A stretch of 64,000 bases of DNA, taken from positions 2,241,501 to 2,305,500 of the forward strand of contig SDUX01000006.1 in assembly GCA_008729055.1 (NCBI GenBank), given 5' to 3'. This document shows, one piece after another, positions 22,435 to 34,265 of this stretch. The number at the start of each line of letters is the position of its first letter. The stretch's first letter is position 1. The notes under the pieces were generated by a model, which saw only the letters and a program-made list of their open reading frames with translations, did no database searches and was not told the DNA's origin. This DNA comes from Pyropia haitanensis. Taxonomy: Eukaryota > Rhodophyta > Bangiophyceae > Bangiales > Bangiaceae. A program made the translations under genes and the position numbers.

Positions 22435-24300
22435 CACGGCCGTCGGCGAGACGCGCCGCGGGCGGCGGTGGCGGCCGCGGGCCGGCTGGCGTCGGCGGCA
22501 GCGTCTGCGGCGGCGGCGCGCGCGGCGGCGGCGGCGGCGGCGGCGGCCGTCGCCGGCGGTGCCGGCGGTTGGCCGCGGACAATGGCGGGCGCGCGGGCGG
22601 GCGGGGGGGAGGAGGTTGGGTGTCGCCCGCCGGCGGGACGCGCCGGGGCGTGACGGCGCCGGCCGGCCGCACGGGCGGGGGGCGGTCGCCGCGGTCGGGC
22701 GCGGGACGGGGACGGCCGCCGCCGCGGCGGTGCGGCCGACGCGCCGCGGCCCGCGTCGGCGGCGGCTGCCGCGGCCGTCCCGCGCCGACCCGCCACTGCC
22801 GCCGCGGGCGCCGCCGCCGCCACTGCCGCCGCCGGCGTTGCGGCCGCCGTGGCCACCGCGCTGCCGTCCGCGTGCGGCGGCGGCGGGGGGGGGGGGATGA
22901 GGGGGGGGGGGGGGGGGGTGCCGGCTGCCGCCGCCGCTGCCGACGGCGACCGCGGCGGCCGGCGGGCGCTGCGGCGAGCGGCAGCCCGCGCCGCAGCGTC
23001 GGCGGCGGCGGCCGGCCGGCCGGCCGGCCGTCGCGGCGCACGCCGCTGCCCCCGCCGCACGTCGCGGCGAGCCGTCGCGCGGCGGGGGTGTGGCGCACAC
23101 GCCACCCCCCCCCCCCCCCCCCCAACCCCCCTCCCACCACCACCCCTCCCCCCCCCCCCCCCCCCGCCCTCGCCACCCCCTCCTCCTCCCCCTCCCCCTC
23201 TCCCCCCCCCCCCTCCCCCCCCCCCCCCCCCTTCCAGCTGGCACCCCCCCCCCCCCCCCAAACCGGCCGCACCTTGCGCAGCCGCGCCCGCCGCGGCGGC
23301 CGTGCGCGCGGCGGCGGCGCCACCGCCCACGCCTCGTCCGCGCCGCACGTCACGCGCGGCGGGGCGGCGCACGCCGCGTGGGGTGTGGCTGGGCGTGGGA
23401 GGGGGGGGGGGGGGGGGGGGTGGTGGGTGGCGGATGGTGGCGTGCGGGGGGGGGGCGGGGGGGGGGGTCCGCGGGGGTGGTGGGGGGGGGGGGGGGGGGG
23501 CGTGTGTGTGTGTGCGCGCGCGCGTCGGGGGTATTTTGGCCGGTGGGGGGGGGGGGGGGGGCACCCGCGGCGGGTGTGCCCATGGACGAGCCAGTGTGGA
23601 TCCCCCCCCCCATGGACGAGGGGGGGGGGGAGGCCGTGGGGGGGGGGGAACGGCCGGCCGACGAGGGGTGGCGGTGGGGGGGGGGGGGCGAGACGCCGGC
23701 CCGCCGCCCGCCGTTGCGGCGTGGCCGCCGACGCCGCCGCCGCTCGCCGACACGCCCGGCCCGCGACGGCGGGCGGGCCACGGCGGCGGCGGCGGCGGCG
23801 GCGGCAGCGGCGGCAGCCGCGGCGGCGGCCGCGCCGAGGCGGACCCGCGGCAGCGGCGGCGCCACGAGCAAACAAAGAAAAAAAAAAAAAAAAAAAAAAA
23901 GAAGGGACAAACACCGCGGCTGCCGCGGCTCGACGCGGTCGCGCGCCGCCGCCGCGCCGCCGCGCCGCCGCCGCGGTGGCCGACGATGCGGCGGCGGCGG
24001 CGGCGGCGGCGGCGGGGCGGGGCCCCCCGGTGCCGACCAGGGGCGCGCGGCGCGCGCACCCCACACGCGCGTCGACGCCCCGCGACGGGCGCGGCGCGCG
24101 GCCGCGGCCGGCGCGGCCGGTGGGGGGGGGGGCACGGGGGGTCGCCGCCGTCGGCGCCGCCGCGGAAGCGCCGCGGCGGTGGCGGCGGCGGCGCCGCGGC
24201 GGCGGCGGCGGCGCGGGGTTTACGAAAACGGGTGGACGGCGGGGGAAGGAAATTTGGGCGGCAGCGGGTGTGCGCGGGCGTGCAGCGGCGTGCAGACGCC
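22161..24300. other. extreme GC low-complexity interval with opposed C and G homopolymers
   Basis: Presumed upstream side of the lipase gene. 23100-23265 is mostly C runs, 23400-23680 mostly G runs, and 23878-23900 is an A23 run. Open frames spanning the whole interval are stop-poor artefacts; no gene is supported. Confidence 0.6.
23878..23900 (+). repeat. A23 homopolymer
   Basis: Twenty-three A in a row in otherwise GC-rich DNA, with no retrocopy sequence or target duplication recognised beside it. Confidence 0.9.
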
Positions 24301-25350
24301 GCCCTCTACGGTGTGACCCAGTGGCCGACTGTCTGGGACGAGGCCCGATTGTACCGCTCAGTCGTCTACGCGGAAGCTCCAGAGCAAGCTCTTTCCACCC
24401 ATACAGGGGAGCGTGCTGGTGCTCTGTAGTATGTGCGACGGCCGGAATCGGCCTGCAATGGTACACAACTCGCAGACGACTTGTCTCCAAGCGAGCAGAT
24501 CTTGTGGAAAGGAACGGGCACGCTCAGGGCGTGTCTTGACGACATCTGGAAAGTGTCTGCGAAAGCACAAAACACAGGCTGTAATTCCGTGGGCGCACGC
24601 AGCCAGACACGCCCTGTCTTGACGACTAGACAATGTTCACGAGCAATCGTTGGTGACTGGGGGATACGACGGCGAGGGGTGGGCTACCTTCTTGCACACC
24701 ACGATTGCTCGAGGAGAGACGGCGTGCCTGCGGCCGCGCGCACACATCAGGGGTCCACAACGAGTGACATCACACCGTCCGGTCCTGTGCCCGTGCTCAC
24801 CCCTCACGACGAGCTCGTTTTTCTCCTCGAACCGGTATTCTTCCATGTCAGTGTGTAGTCGCTTGCGCAATAGGAGGGGATGAAGGGGGAGGATGACGAC
24901 TGGGACGTCAAGCTGGGAGTGACGACGGCGGTCACGCCTGGATGGTTGGGGGCACCTCGAAATGAAGCCACACTGTTGTGAGCCCGGACCGCTCTCGCAC
25001 TTCGAGTGGGCTGGAGGGGCGAGACCACGGGCTGCAGCGCGCCTCGCAGATCGTGATCTGTCTGTGGACAGCAGGAGGCTGGAGGCTCGGAGAGCCCCGA
25101 AGAGGTTCTCTCGTCTGCCCTTGCGGATCTTGTTTTGCGGCGACGGCGTGTTTTTTTGTGGTCGGAAAAACACACTGCATTTCCGACCACAAACGAAGCA
25201 TGTTTGCAATTCGTTTTACTTGAAAATGTCTGAGTAAGTTCTTGTGCCCCAGACGCCCGGCTCATCGAGTGCGCGAAGCATGTTTCCACTTCTGACCAAT
25301 AGGAAAGCTCTCTGCCTCTGTTCTTTGTCTGAGACACGCCCGAGTTCCGC
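24301..25350. other. lower-GC intergenic stretch with hairpins, no supported gene
   Basis: Contains an inverted pair GAGCAATCGT (24641-24650) and ACGATTGCTC (24702-24711), and the 14-bp hairpin at 25155-25193. No protein-like frame is recognised. Confidence 0.5.
25155..25193. repeat. perfect 14-bp inverted repeat
   Basis: TTTGTGGTCGGAAA at 25155-25168 and its exact reverse complement at 25180-25193, loop 11 bases. Could be a short foldback element remnant. Confidence 0.85.
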
Positions 25351-27475
25351 CGTCAAGACGTGCCCTTAGGGAGCGGCCTGCCAGAATGTCTTGGCCAGTA
25401 CCAAATTGAGCACTCCGTCGTGCACGCCGCCCCACATGAGTACCGGCCGATCATGTATGTGCCTCCGCTGCATGATTGCATGACTCGGGCGTGATCGTGC
25501 GGCGGCAGCATGAGGTTGGCAAAAAAAAAACTGGTGCACGCCCGGAGCACAACTTTGGGCCCGAGTCGGCCTCAACTCACGCCCCGCACGCTCGCCAAGG
25601 GTCCATGGGTTTGGTAGCACTGCGCTGCAGCTGGGGGGGGGGGGTGAGATCTGCGGAGGGGGGGTGCCACTCGACGGGGCGCCGCCCCCCCCACCCACAC
25701 AGATTCGATACGCACGCACCCCAGCAGCCGCGGCGGGCGCGGCGTCGGGTGCGGCTGGTCGCGGCCGGCGGCGCAGCCCCCGTGGGGGTGCCCCCGCCCT
25801 TCCACCTCATGCCGCGCCACGTGCCACGCTATCAATGGGCCGACAGCGTGGGAGGTGAGGGGGGGGGGCGGTGGAGGAGGGAGAGCCGGGCAGGCACGGG
25901 AGGAACCCCCCCCACGACTTTTTCCGGCACGGCCCACCAAACCCTGTCACGGGCACACGAGGCGCTCGCCTGCCGCGTGCCTCCATGTACGGCGGAGGGA
26001 GCGGGGGGCGTGGCGGCCAGCCCCGTCGCCATCGTCGGTGCCGGTGTGGGCTGCGTCGTCCCCTCCCCATCCGGGGCAGCAGCCAGTGTCCCTCTGCAGC
26101 GGTCCCCCCCCCCCCCACTGGACCCCCGAGGGCCAGCCAACAGGCAAGGACCGCCCCCAAAGGCCGGCCGCCCCGGCGGGGAAAATGGCTGGTGCCAACA
26201 AGACAGAAATGGGGTGGTTTCTCGTGTCCTCCTGCAGCGGCCGCCGCCCGGCCGGGCCGCGCCCCCTCGTGGGCGTGAGTGGGCGTGCGGGGCGGACGCA
26301 GCAGCCAGAAAGGGGGGGGCGGAACAACGGCTGCGCGTTTGTGGGGGAGGAGGACGGTCGCGGACCGAGACAGCCGTCGCCGCCGCCGACGCGGGGGACA
26401 CGGCGCGGCTGCCGTCGGGGGGCTGACCGGCTGGCTAGCCGGTGGGCCGGGGGGATGGGGAGCGTCGCGACTGCCAGCGTGCTGTCGCGGCAGCGTCTGG
26501 CGCGGCGGCGGGTTGGCTGGGGAGGAGGGGGATGGGACGCGTGGTTCAACTGAAAAGTGGGGACGCCAGGCGCGGGCACGGGAGCGGAACGTGGGTGCGG
26601 CGATCGAGGCGCCCGGGGGACCCCACCCCGTTCAGTCGTCTCCCGCGTCGTGGAAAGGCTCCACCGTTGCTGCCGATTGGACAGATGCTTCAGATGCTCA
26701 ATTTATGTAGTTGTTGCTAGTAGAATGGCGACGATTTGCCAGGACATGTCTATTATGTGAGTCGGTTATCAACCGGATCAGTGGTCGATCTGCGGCAGCA
26801 TCCAATCAGGAGGCACAACGATGTTCGGGTGATGGCATAGCGACGATGATTTTTCTTGGAGCAGCTGACGACGGCGCCTCCTTGCACACTACCGCGCCCC
26901 ACCCTCTCCTGGTCTCCCTACCTGTCGCTCATCAGGAAGGGCACGTGACGCTGGGACATCTTCCTGATGGCGTTAACTGGTCGTCACGTGGTGGCCGCAC
27001 CCGCTCTTCCACCACCACGACAGCGGCTGGCCAGGTGCGGATTCGTCTGTCCGCTCTGGGCCAGATTTGTAGACGGCAACACGTGCACGCACGTACTCCC
27101 CTGTCACGGAACGTTCGGCCCTGTCCTCGTACGCCTTGTGGCCATTGTTCCGTCTACCAAGGACCGTTTGCACACTTGCTGAGCGGGTGACCCTGGGTGG
27201 GACCTCCGGACCGCTGCCCGTCCGGCAGCCACTTCCCGCTCCCCTTCACACAAAGAAATGGTCATGACGTCCTCCGCATGGATGTGCAAACTCTTGAAGT
27301 TCCTCTCCTTTCGTCGCTGGGAGGCACCCTTGGTTGCTCACCGGGTTGTCCTGGCCCATAGACCGCAATACCAGTAACACTACCATGGCTGCCCTACGAG
27401 CAGCCGCTCAACTCGTCCAGACTCCTCCACAGTCCCCTCCCACATGATCCCGCCCCCCCGCCAGCGCTAATCCAG
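25351..27475. other. intergenic, no firm gene
   Basis: Overlapping Pro/Arg/Gly-rich open frames occur on both strands between 25560 and 26710. On the plus strand one hydrophobic stretch (about 26010-26100, VAIVGAGVGCVV) and a balanced tail (26530-26710) could belong to a broken gene. Evidence is too weak to call. 26711-27475 is lower in GC with nothing recognised. Confidence 0.35.
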
Positions 27476-28317
27476 CTAAAACTCGAGCTCCCCGTCTCGG
27501 CTCGTATCATCCGACGCGGCGCGCACCAGCGCGGACGGCAGAGGGGTCTTCGCCAGCCAGCAAGCCGCGTTGAGGGAATCCAGCTCTGTCTCCTCCGCCA
27601 TGGTGATGGGCGTGGCGAAGAGCCGCGAGTGGGAAGAGGACCGGCCAGGCATCCGCGACGCGTCGTCCCCCTTGGCACCAACCCCAGACGCGGCGTCAGG
27701 CACGCCCACCTCCCAGGGGAAACCGTGAGGCGCCTGCTCCGATGAGCACGTCCTCGTCGCCCGGGACGCTGACCGCCGACAAAGGCGCACCTCAAGGGTC
27801 GGCTGAAACCAGCGGCGGCTAGCCGGCACGGTCGCCCCACCACCGGCCGCCGCGGTTGTCCCCTCCGACTCCCCCGCGGCGGGCGGTCGACCGCGGACGA
27901 GGGTGGTGGTGGCGGCCGCCGTGGCGGTGCCGCGGCGCCCGTCGGTTGACGTGCACGGGGAGCTGTCGAGGAGGGTGACCTTGGAGAAGGTCGGCGCCGC
28001 GCGGCGGGCGCCGGCCGCGACACGGGAGCGGCGGCGGTGGCGGCCAGGGTGGGCTTCAACGGTCGGGGCGTCCCGGGCGGCGGACCCGCCGGCGCTGAGC
28101 ATGGTGGTGGCAGGGGGACCGGGAGGAAGGCGCACGCACAGTGGCGACGCGGAGACGACTGCAATGGTGGCGTAGGCGGGGGGGGTAGAGAGGTGGTCCC
28201 ACAGATAGCGGCGTCGATCAGGAGCCAGGCGACGAGGAGCAACAGCGGCACGAAGGGGGGGACAGCCCGCTGTGAGCGACGGGACTGCGTCGGGCGCGTG
28301 GGAGGGGGATGTGCCAA
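27476..28317 (-). CDS. signal-anchored or secreted protein, unknown
   Basis: Two open segments in different frames join cleanly if the G8 run at 28178-28185 is miscounted. The upstream segment gives a basic stretch followed by a hydrophobic core (VPPFVPLLLLVAWLLIDAAI), typical of a signal peptide or type II anchor. The downstream segment gives about 220 residues of Ser/Thr/Ala/Arg-rich sequence with normal acidic content, ending MAEETELDSLNAACWL and then DGELEF before the stop at 27476. The true ATG was not found: the frame is open upstream of 28317 without an obvious Met, so a 5' exon or a further frame change is possible. No known domain; probably secretory-pathway. Confidence 0.5.
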
Positions 28318-29844
28318 GGGAGGAAGAGGGTGGGTGCTCTTCCTTCCATTCTCCCGATCAGCCTGCTTTATGCGCCTTAAGCTTACGCTCGTCCCCTCTT
28401 CTTTTGTGCGGCAGGCACGCGCGTGTTCGTCCGCCCCTGTGTCGGGTGCGTATCTTCGGACAAGCGTCCGCTACCAGCGCGATCCCGCGCTGGACGGGTC
28501 GGCCGGTCAATCGGCGCGGGCGCAGGGGAGCGTCCTCATGAGCCCGCGCGACGGTTCACCATGGCGACACCCGCCAGCCTTGCCGCCGGCTGGCTCCCCC
28601 CCTGTTCCCCTCGCGGGGCCGTGCCGCCGTGCCGCGCGAGGGTCCCCTCTGCGCAACAGATGGCGACACACACCCCTCCCTCCCCCCTCCCCCTCCCCAC
28701 AGTCCCCACCCTTCCCGTGTCGCGCTGTGGCGTTGGCGGCCACACCCCCTCGGGCCGCGGCCGGGGCGTGGCGCTGCTGCACCACCCGTCACCGGCGTTC
28801 GATTGACGGTCGAGCTGCACGGCCGCCGCAGCGCTTGTCGCGGCGTGGCGGGCCCCCATCCTTTGTTCCGCCCCCTCCCACGGCACGTGGGGACAAGATT
28901 GATAGGAGGGTGGCGCACCCTACTAGGGGGTCATGAGGGAAGCGCTGCTTCGCCGAGGCCACCCGCCCGTTGCAACGCCACGGCCGCGGCGGACGCTCGC
29001 ATCGTTGCTCTGACACAGGGGTCGGGAGCGTCCCACGCACGGGGCCGGATCAAGGCGCGTACGCGCACGCGGGCGGGCGTCTGGGCTATCTGCACTCGCG
29101 ACTGCCTCGTTGCATGGCCACCTGCAACTGGCCGTGTGTGTCTTTATCCACAGTGTCATGCGGTCACTCTTTTTCGGGATGTGTCTCGATTTAAGCGAGC
29201 ACCCTGGAGTGCCGAAGCTGGAACGTGCTGCCCCTCTCAATCCAGAACAGGCCCACGACACAACGGTGACCGCAGCGGTCCAGGCTGGACAGCGGGAATC
29301 CCTCCCAGTTGCAAGCCGTCAACCACGTGCGTCAACGCGCTACCGTCCCTGCAGGTGGTGTGCTCCAATAGAGACGGAATGAACACAGGCGCCACAGATT
29401 CGTACTCTCTGTGTCTGTTCTTGGTTCGTGTTTGCGGGCTTCAGACTCTCTCTGCTCGCCGTCACCCTGTTCTCCCTCGGGAAGCGCCTACGGCGCTACC
29501 ACCGCCGACTCGGGCACCGCGCCGAGCAGCTCCGCTGCCCGCGGCGTCGGGCAGCATCTCTTCTACGTCACGCTAGATCTGTCTAGGGCGGCAGAGAGTG
29601 AGGCCCGTTCGCAGTTCGCGTACAGTCACGTGTGGCGACGGTATAAGCGGTGTAAAAGCTGCGAAAGAAACTGGACAAGGCCGCTGTATACGGTATACCA
29701 TTTTTTTTGGCAAATTCTCAAGATTCCTTAATTTTGACACACACAAATGAGTGTGACCAGAAGAAGAGCGGGGTGTTTGGCTGCCCTGCCCAAGTCGGAT
29801 GCCACCGAAGACCATCCGCCGTTCACGGCGCGGCGAACAGCATC
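28318..29844. other. intergenic, no supported gene
   Basis: Presumed promoter of the anchored protein gene, then moderate-GC DNA up to the transposase fragment. Nothing recognised. Confidence 0.4.
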
Positions 29845-30177
29845 ATGGACCCCACTCCTATCTGGCGTGCGGGTGCGTTTGTGACTTCTGTAGCTGGCGG
29901 CCTACATACCCGCCGTGGCATTCTCTCGGACCCCTTTCACTACACTTCTGTTCGTTTTCCCTTTTCCCGCGTCCGGGCTCGCTACGGCGCCCTCTTTCCA
30001 CGCGCTGTGTGCATGTCCGAGAGCATTTTCCGCGGCCTGGTTGATGTCTTACGCCCTCGCTTGCCACGTCGAGGCTTCTCGGCGGAGATGCGTGCGGCTA
30101 TGGCCCTGCGCTACTTGAGCGGCGGCGGCTACATGGACATTTGCGCATCGTTTGGAGCGCATCCAGCCACCCGTTGA
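29845..30177 (+). pseudogene. PIF/Harbinger transposase N-terminal fragment
   Basis: A 110-residue frame from ATG 29845. Its last 55 residues, from MSESIFRGLVDVLRPRLP through MALRYLSGGGYMDICASFG, match the conserved N-terminal part of PIF/Harbinger-type (HARBI1-like, DDE_Tnp_4) transposases: an FxxLVxxLRP segment, then basic/hydrophobic MALRYL, then a helix-turn-helix-like region. The frame stops at 30177 before any DDE catalytic block, and none is found in the next 500 bases in any frame, so this is a broken remnant. It shows that this superfamily, which makes 3-bp target duplications, has been active in the genome. Confidence 0.65.
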
Positions 30178-30283
30178 GTGACAAGTTTCAATGATAGCAC
30201 GCTGGCCAGAGAGTTGTCTCAAGAATTTCTATCGCTGATCGCAATTTGGTAGCTGCACGTCTTGCCTTCTGCAGTGTATGTCG

Positions 30284-30344
30284 CGGTATACCGCGGTACA
30301 AACATACGCGGCGCGCCCGCGTATGTTTGCACCGCGGTATACCG
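30284..30344. repeat. 28-bp near-perfect inverted repeat (foldback)
   Basis: The left arm 30284-30311 (starting CGGTATACCGCGG) and right arm 30317-30344 match at 27 of 28 positions, with a 5-base spacer. It lies about 110 bp past the end of the transposase fragment. Confidence 0.9.
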
Positions 30345-30713
30345 TCGGGGCGGGCACAGCGAATCAGATCCGCGTTGCGCGTCACTCTGATTCCAACTGC
30401 GAACGGGCCTGATAGAGTTTGTGACATGGCAGAGGAGTAGCGCCACGTGTGCTTGATAAGTGTCACGTCACTGGAAAGAAATGTACGCTCTAATTTCAAT
30501 CCGCGGACTCACCAGAACTCCCGCTGCTGCTGAAGTGCTGGCCGCACCCGCAGCTGCCTGCAACTGCAATCGGGACTAGCAATGACACTGACTGCGGGGC
30601 CGGGCAGCGGCGGATCCCCGCGCCACGGTGTGTGCCGCACCGTGCCTCGCGCACCGGCTCGTGCCGTCCCGGTGGGCGGCGCCCCGCGCGGCGCGTGGCG
30701 CCGCGGCCCCCCG

Positions 30714-30864
30714 CGCAGTGGGTCCAACACCCTGAACCTACATTTCTGTGCAAGGTGGCCCTGACGGGGTCAGGAGGGCCTGCTTACAGCAGCCAACCCC
30801 CTCACGGAGGCCGTACGCGCCGCTTTGCTTGGAAATGTAGGTACAGGGTGTTGGATCCACTGCG
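30714..30864. mobile_element. 151-bp non-autonomous inverted-repeat element (CGCAGTGG family), TSD CCG
   Basis: Ends are CGCAGTGG...CCACTGCG. The terminal inverted repeats extend about 34 bp (left starting CGCAGTGGGTCCAACACCC, right complement CGCAGTGGATCCAACACCC). It is flanked by CCG at 30711-30713 and 30865-30867. No coding capacity. It sits about 370 bp upstream of the membrane protein start at 31237. Confidence 0.85.
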
Positions 30865-31236
30865 CCGCGCGACCCGCCGCTGCGGGTTGGGCGGTGGCCG
30901 CGGCCGCCGCATTGCATGAGCGGCGGCCGCCCCCCCCGTGGGCGTATCCGGCCGCCATCGGGGCATGGATGGCACGCGCGCCGCGTCCGCCCCACACGCC
31001 CCCGCGCCACGGCCTGCCGCCCGCCGCCGCCGCCCGGCCGCCGTCGCCCGTGTCCCCGCCGCGCCACTCTCGCGCGCCGCGCGCCGCCTCTTTTGTTTTG
31101 TTTTCTTCCCCTCTCCCCGCCCCCCCCCCCCCCCCACCCCCCTCCCCCCCTACTCGCCCGCTCCTCCCCCCCTTCCCTTCCCCCCCCCTCCCCCCCCCCC
31201 CCCTCCGCCGCCGCCGCCGCCGCTGCTGCCGCCGCC

Positions 31237-31535
31237 ATGGTGCCACGCCCGCCCGGCTCCCCCCGGCGGCGGTGGTCGCCCGCCCCCTCGGTCGCCTCCC
31301 CCCGCCGCGGCGGGCTGGACGTGGACGACTCGGACCTGGAGAGCGACCTCGACGATGACCTCGACGCCCCCGACGCGGCGGCCGCGCCACGCGCCACGGC
31401 GGGGGGGGGGGGGGCGCCGCCGCCGACGGCGGCAACGGCCGGCGGCAGGCACCGCGCGGGGGTGCCCGCCCGGCCGCCTCGCCGCGGCCGCCGTCGGTGC
31501 CGCTGCCGGGTCGTCGCGGCGGCGGCAGCAGCGTG

Positions 31536-31594
<59 letters not shown>

Positions 31595-31821
31595 CGACGG
31601 CGGCGGCGCGCGGCTCCCCCCGAGCTCCGCCCCCCCCCCGGCCACCGCCACCGCCACTGTCGAGTTCCACAGCGGCAGCAGCACGGCCACCCTGTCCACG
31701 CTCCTCCCCCCGCACCTCAGCTGGGCCGCCGACGTCGACGGGCGGCGCGACGGATGGGGCGGGACGGCGTCGCCGCCGCCCGCCGGGCGTGCCGGCTGGC
31801 GAGCCGCTGGCCGTGGCGGCA

Positions 31822-31863
<42 letters not shown>

Positions 31864-32304
31864 TGGGGTGGGTGCCGACGAGCGCCCCCCCCCCCGGCTG
31901 GGCGTCGAGCCCCGCGCTGCCACACGCGGCGGCGGGCGGCGCGGCGGCCGCGGCGCCCCCCCCCCCCCCACCCCCGCGATGCGGTCCCGCCTGGCCGAGG
32001 CCGCCGCCGCCGCCGCCGCCGCGCTGGCGCCATCGTCGTCCACGTCGGCGCTCGCGCTGCCGCGGCGGTCGCGGCGGCTCGTCGCGGGCGCGCTCGTCGC
32101 CGCCGCCGCCGCCGCGCGGCTGTCCTCCCGCGCCCGCGCGCGGGGGGGTGCCCCGCCGGGAGGGGGGGGGGGGGGGGGTCCGCCGCACCCCGCAGCCTGC
32201 CGGCCTCACCGCCCGCGTGGCCGTCACCGCCGGGGGGGGGGGGGGGGGGGGCGCGGAGGGGGGGGGGGGGGGGGGGCGCCCTCGAGATGACCACCATCTG
32301 GGAG

Positions 32305-32375
<71 letters not shown>

Positions 32376-32612
32376 GGCCAACGTGTCGACGCCGCTCGTG
32401 CTGCAGCCGGCGGCGGCGGGGGGGGCGGGGCTGCCGCCGCTGCTGGTGGGCGTGGCCGCGGCGGCGGGGGGCCGCCCGCCGTCGGCGTGGCCAGACTCCC
32501 CTCCCGCCGCCGCGGCGGCCGCGGCGGCCGCCGCCGACGCGGCCGCCCCGCGGCGGCGGTACCGGCACCGGCGGCTCGCGTCGGGGGACGGGGAGATTTG
32601 GACGGCCGCCGA

Positions 32613-32653
<41 letters not shown>

Positions 32654-32953
32654 GTGCGGCGGCGCCGCTGACGCCGGGCGCGGCGGGCGGGCCCGCCGGC
32701 GCCGTGCGGCTGCCCGTCTCGCCGTGGGCGTCGGCGGCCAACGTGGGCGGGAGCCTCGACGACTTTGCCGCCGCGCCAGGCTACGCCCCCGCCCCGGCCG
32801 TGCCGCCGCCACAGCGCGCCGCGCCGCCGCGGCGGCCGGCGTCGCCGGCGCCGGCACAAGGGGGGGGGGGGGGAGGGGGGGGCGCTGGCTGGGCGACCCG
32901 CCGCCGCCGCCGGGGGTGCTGGCGTTGCCGCACGCGGCGGGGGCGTCGGTGGT

Positions 32954-32989
<36 letters not shown>

Positions 32990-34265
32990 GGGGCACCCCC
33001 CCCTCGACGGTGCCTTTGCTACGGAGACCGCGGCCGCCGCCGCGGGGGATGGCAGCGGTGACGATGGCGGCGACGGCGGCGACGGGGACGAGCGGGCCGG
33101 GCTGCTGCTCGGCGCCGGCCGGGCGGGCGGCGGCGTGCCGCAGCGGCCGCCGCGCCCCCGCCTGCGGGCGGGCGCGCCGTCCAAGTTCCTCCTTGAAGAG
33201 CCCAACGGGCGGCTCGACCTGGGCGTCGACCCCGTCGCGGCGCGCGCGGGCGTCCGCCGGCAGCGGGTGCACGAGTCGGCGGCGGCGGCGTTGGAGCGGG
33301 GGGCGGGCGAGGTCCACGACCTGATGGCGCTGCTCGACCCGGGCGCGCTCGCGTCGCCGGCACCGGGCGCGCGGCGGGCGGCGGCGGCGGCGGCGACGGC
33401 GGCGGCGGCGGCGGCGCCGCCGCGGCCAATGCCGCCGCCGCCGCCGCCACCGCCGCCGCCAGACGGCGGGCGCGCAGACGGGGCGGTGGCGGCGGTTACG
33501 CTCGGCAATGGCGACACGGCGGTGCTAATTGACGCGCCCGCCCCTCCCCCCACCGACGGGGCTTCCCCCTCCTGGTCTGCCGCTGCGGCTGCCGCCGACG
33601 GCGCCGCTGCCGCTGCGCTCCCCGACGGCAGTGACGGCGGCGGCGGCGGGGCGGACGCGTTCCGCCAGTACTTTTGGCGGCCCGACATGGACGGCCTGCG
33701 GCCGATGGGCGAGCACCAGGCGGCCGTGCTGGCACGCCACGAGGCGTTTGTCGGGCGCCTGGTGCGGCTGCTGCGGGTGCTCCTCGCGCTCGACGCGGCC
33801 GCGTGGGCGGCCTACGCCGCGCACGTGGCGGCGGGCGTGCTTGCGGCGCGAGCGGCGGCCGGCGGCGCCGTCGCTGCCGCGTCGGCCATCGCCGCCGCGG
33901 CGGCCACCCCCGCGGCGCCCCGACCCCCCTACGCGTGGCCGCACCTGTTTATCCCCGTCGCGTCGGCGGCGCTCGACGTGGTTGGCTGGGCGGTGGCCGG
34001 CAGCGCCGCGCACCCGCCGCTGCTCGTGCTCGTCGTTGCGCTCGTCCTGGGCGACCTTGTCAGCGTCGTGTCGTACGAGCAGGCGGCGCTGCTGGGGCGG
34101 CTGGCGCTGGCGGGGCTCGCCGTCCAGGTGGCGGGGCTGCGGAGCTTGTCCCGCGCGCAGGCGATCGAGTTTGGCCTCGAGTGGGAGCGGGAGGACGGCG
34201 TCGAGGGCTACGTCGTCGTCGTCGACGCGGCGGGCACGCACGCGGCCGCGGCGAGGCTGTACTGA
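31237..34265 (+). CDS. large low-complexity membrane protein, unknown family (frame breaks at G/C runs)
   Basis: Starts at ATG 31237, preceded by GCCGCC. Protein-like segments are spread over all three plus frames and join at long homopolymers: G14 31401-31414, C14 31956-31969, G7 and G17 32142-32178, G20/G19 32232-32276, and G14/G8 32860-32882. In order: a basic N-terminus and acidic DVDDSDLESDLDDDLD; poly-Gly; a segment with VEFHSGSSTATLSTLLPPHL; a hydrophobic stretch near RRLVAGALVAAAAA; poly-Gly from GGC23; long Ala/Gly/Pro linkers; KFLLEEPNGRLDLGVDP; then a C-terminal region (33660-34262) with four or so hydrophobic segments, including LLVLVVALVLGDLVSVVSYE. No known domain recognised. 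Either the assembly miscounts these runs or the gene is decayed; the clean segments between runs favour the former. Confidence 0.6.
32303..32373. repeat. GGC triplet repeat, about 23 units
   Basis: Uninterrupted GGC triplets encode poly-Gly within the membrane protein gene. The region matches candidate replication-slippage sites. Confidence 0.9.

Larger units (their letters stand above)
30178..31236. other. intergenic: foldback, small element, pyrimidine tract before ATG
   Basis: Holds the 30284-30344 foldback and the 151-bp element. 31090-31210 is a plus-strand pyrimidine-rich tract (TTTTGTTTTC, then C runs) immediately before the start codon at 31237. Confidence 0.6.

Noticed and set aside
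23878..23900. A23 run as a poly-A tail of a retrocopy
   Set aside because: No intron-less gene copy, reverse-transcriptase remnant or target duplication could be identified next to it.
19835..24490. A 1,551-codon open frame on the minus strand
   Set aside because: Only its downstream part (about 19998-22160) looks like the N-terminus of the lipase gene. The rest is stop-free because of GC-rich low complexity, with matching long frames on the other strand.
25476..26710. A possible plus-strand gene
   Set aside because: Some stretches look balanced, but the frame has no ATG at its apparent start, both strands are similarly open, and no domain is recognisable.
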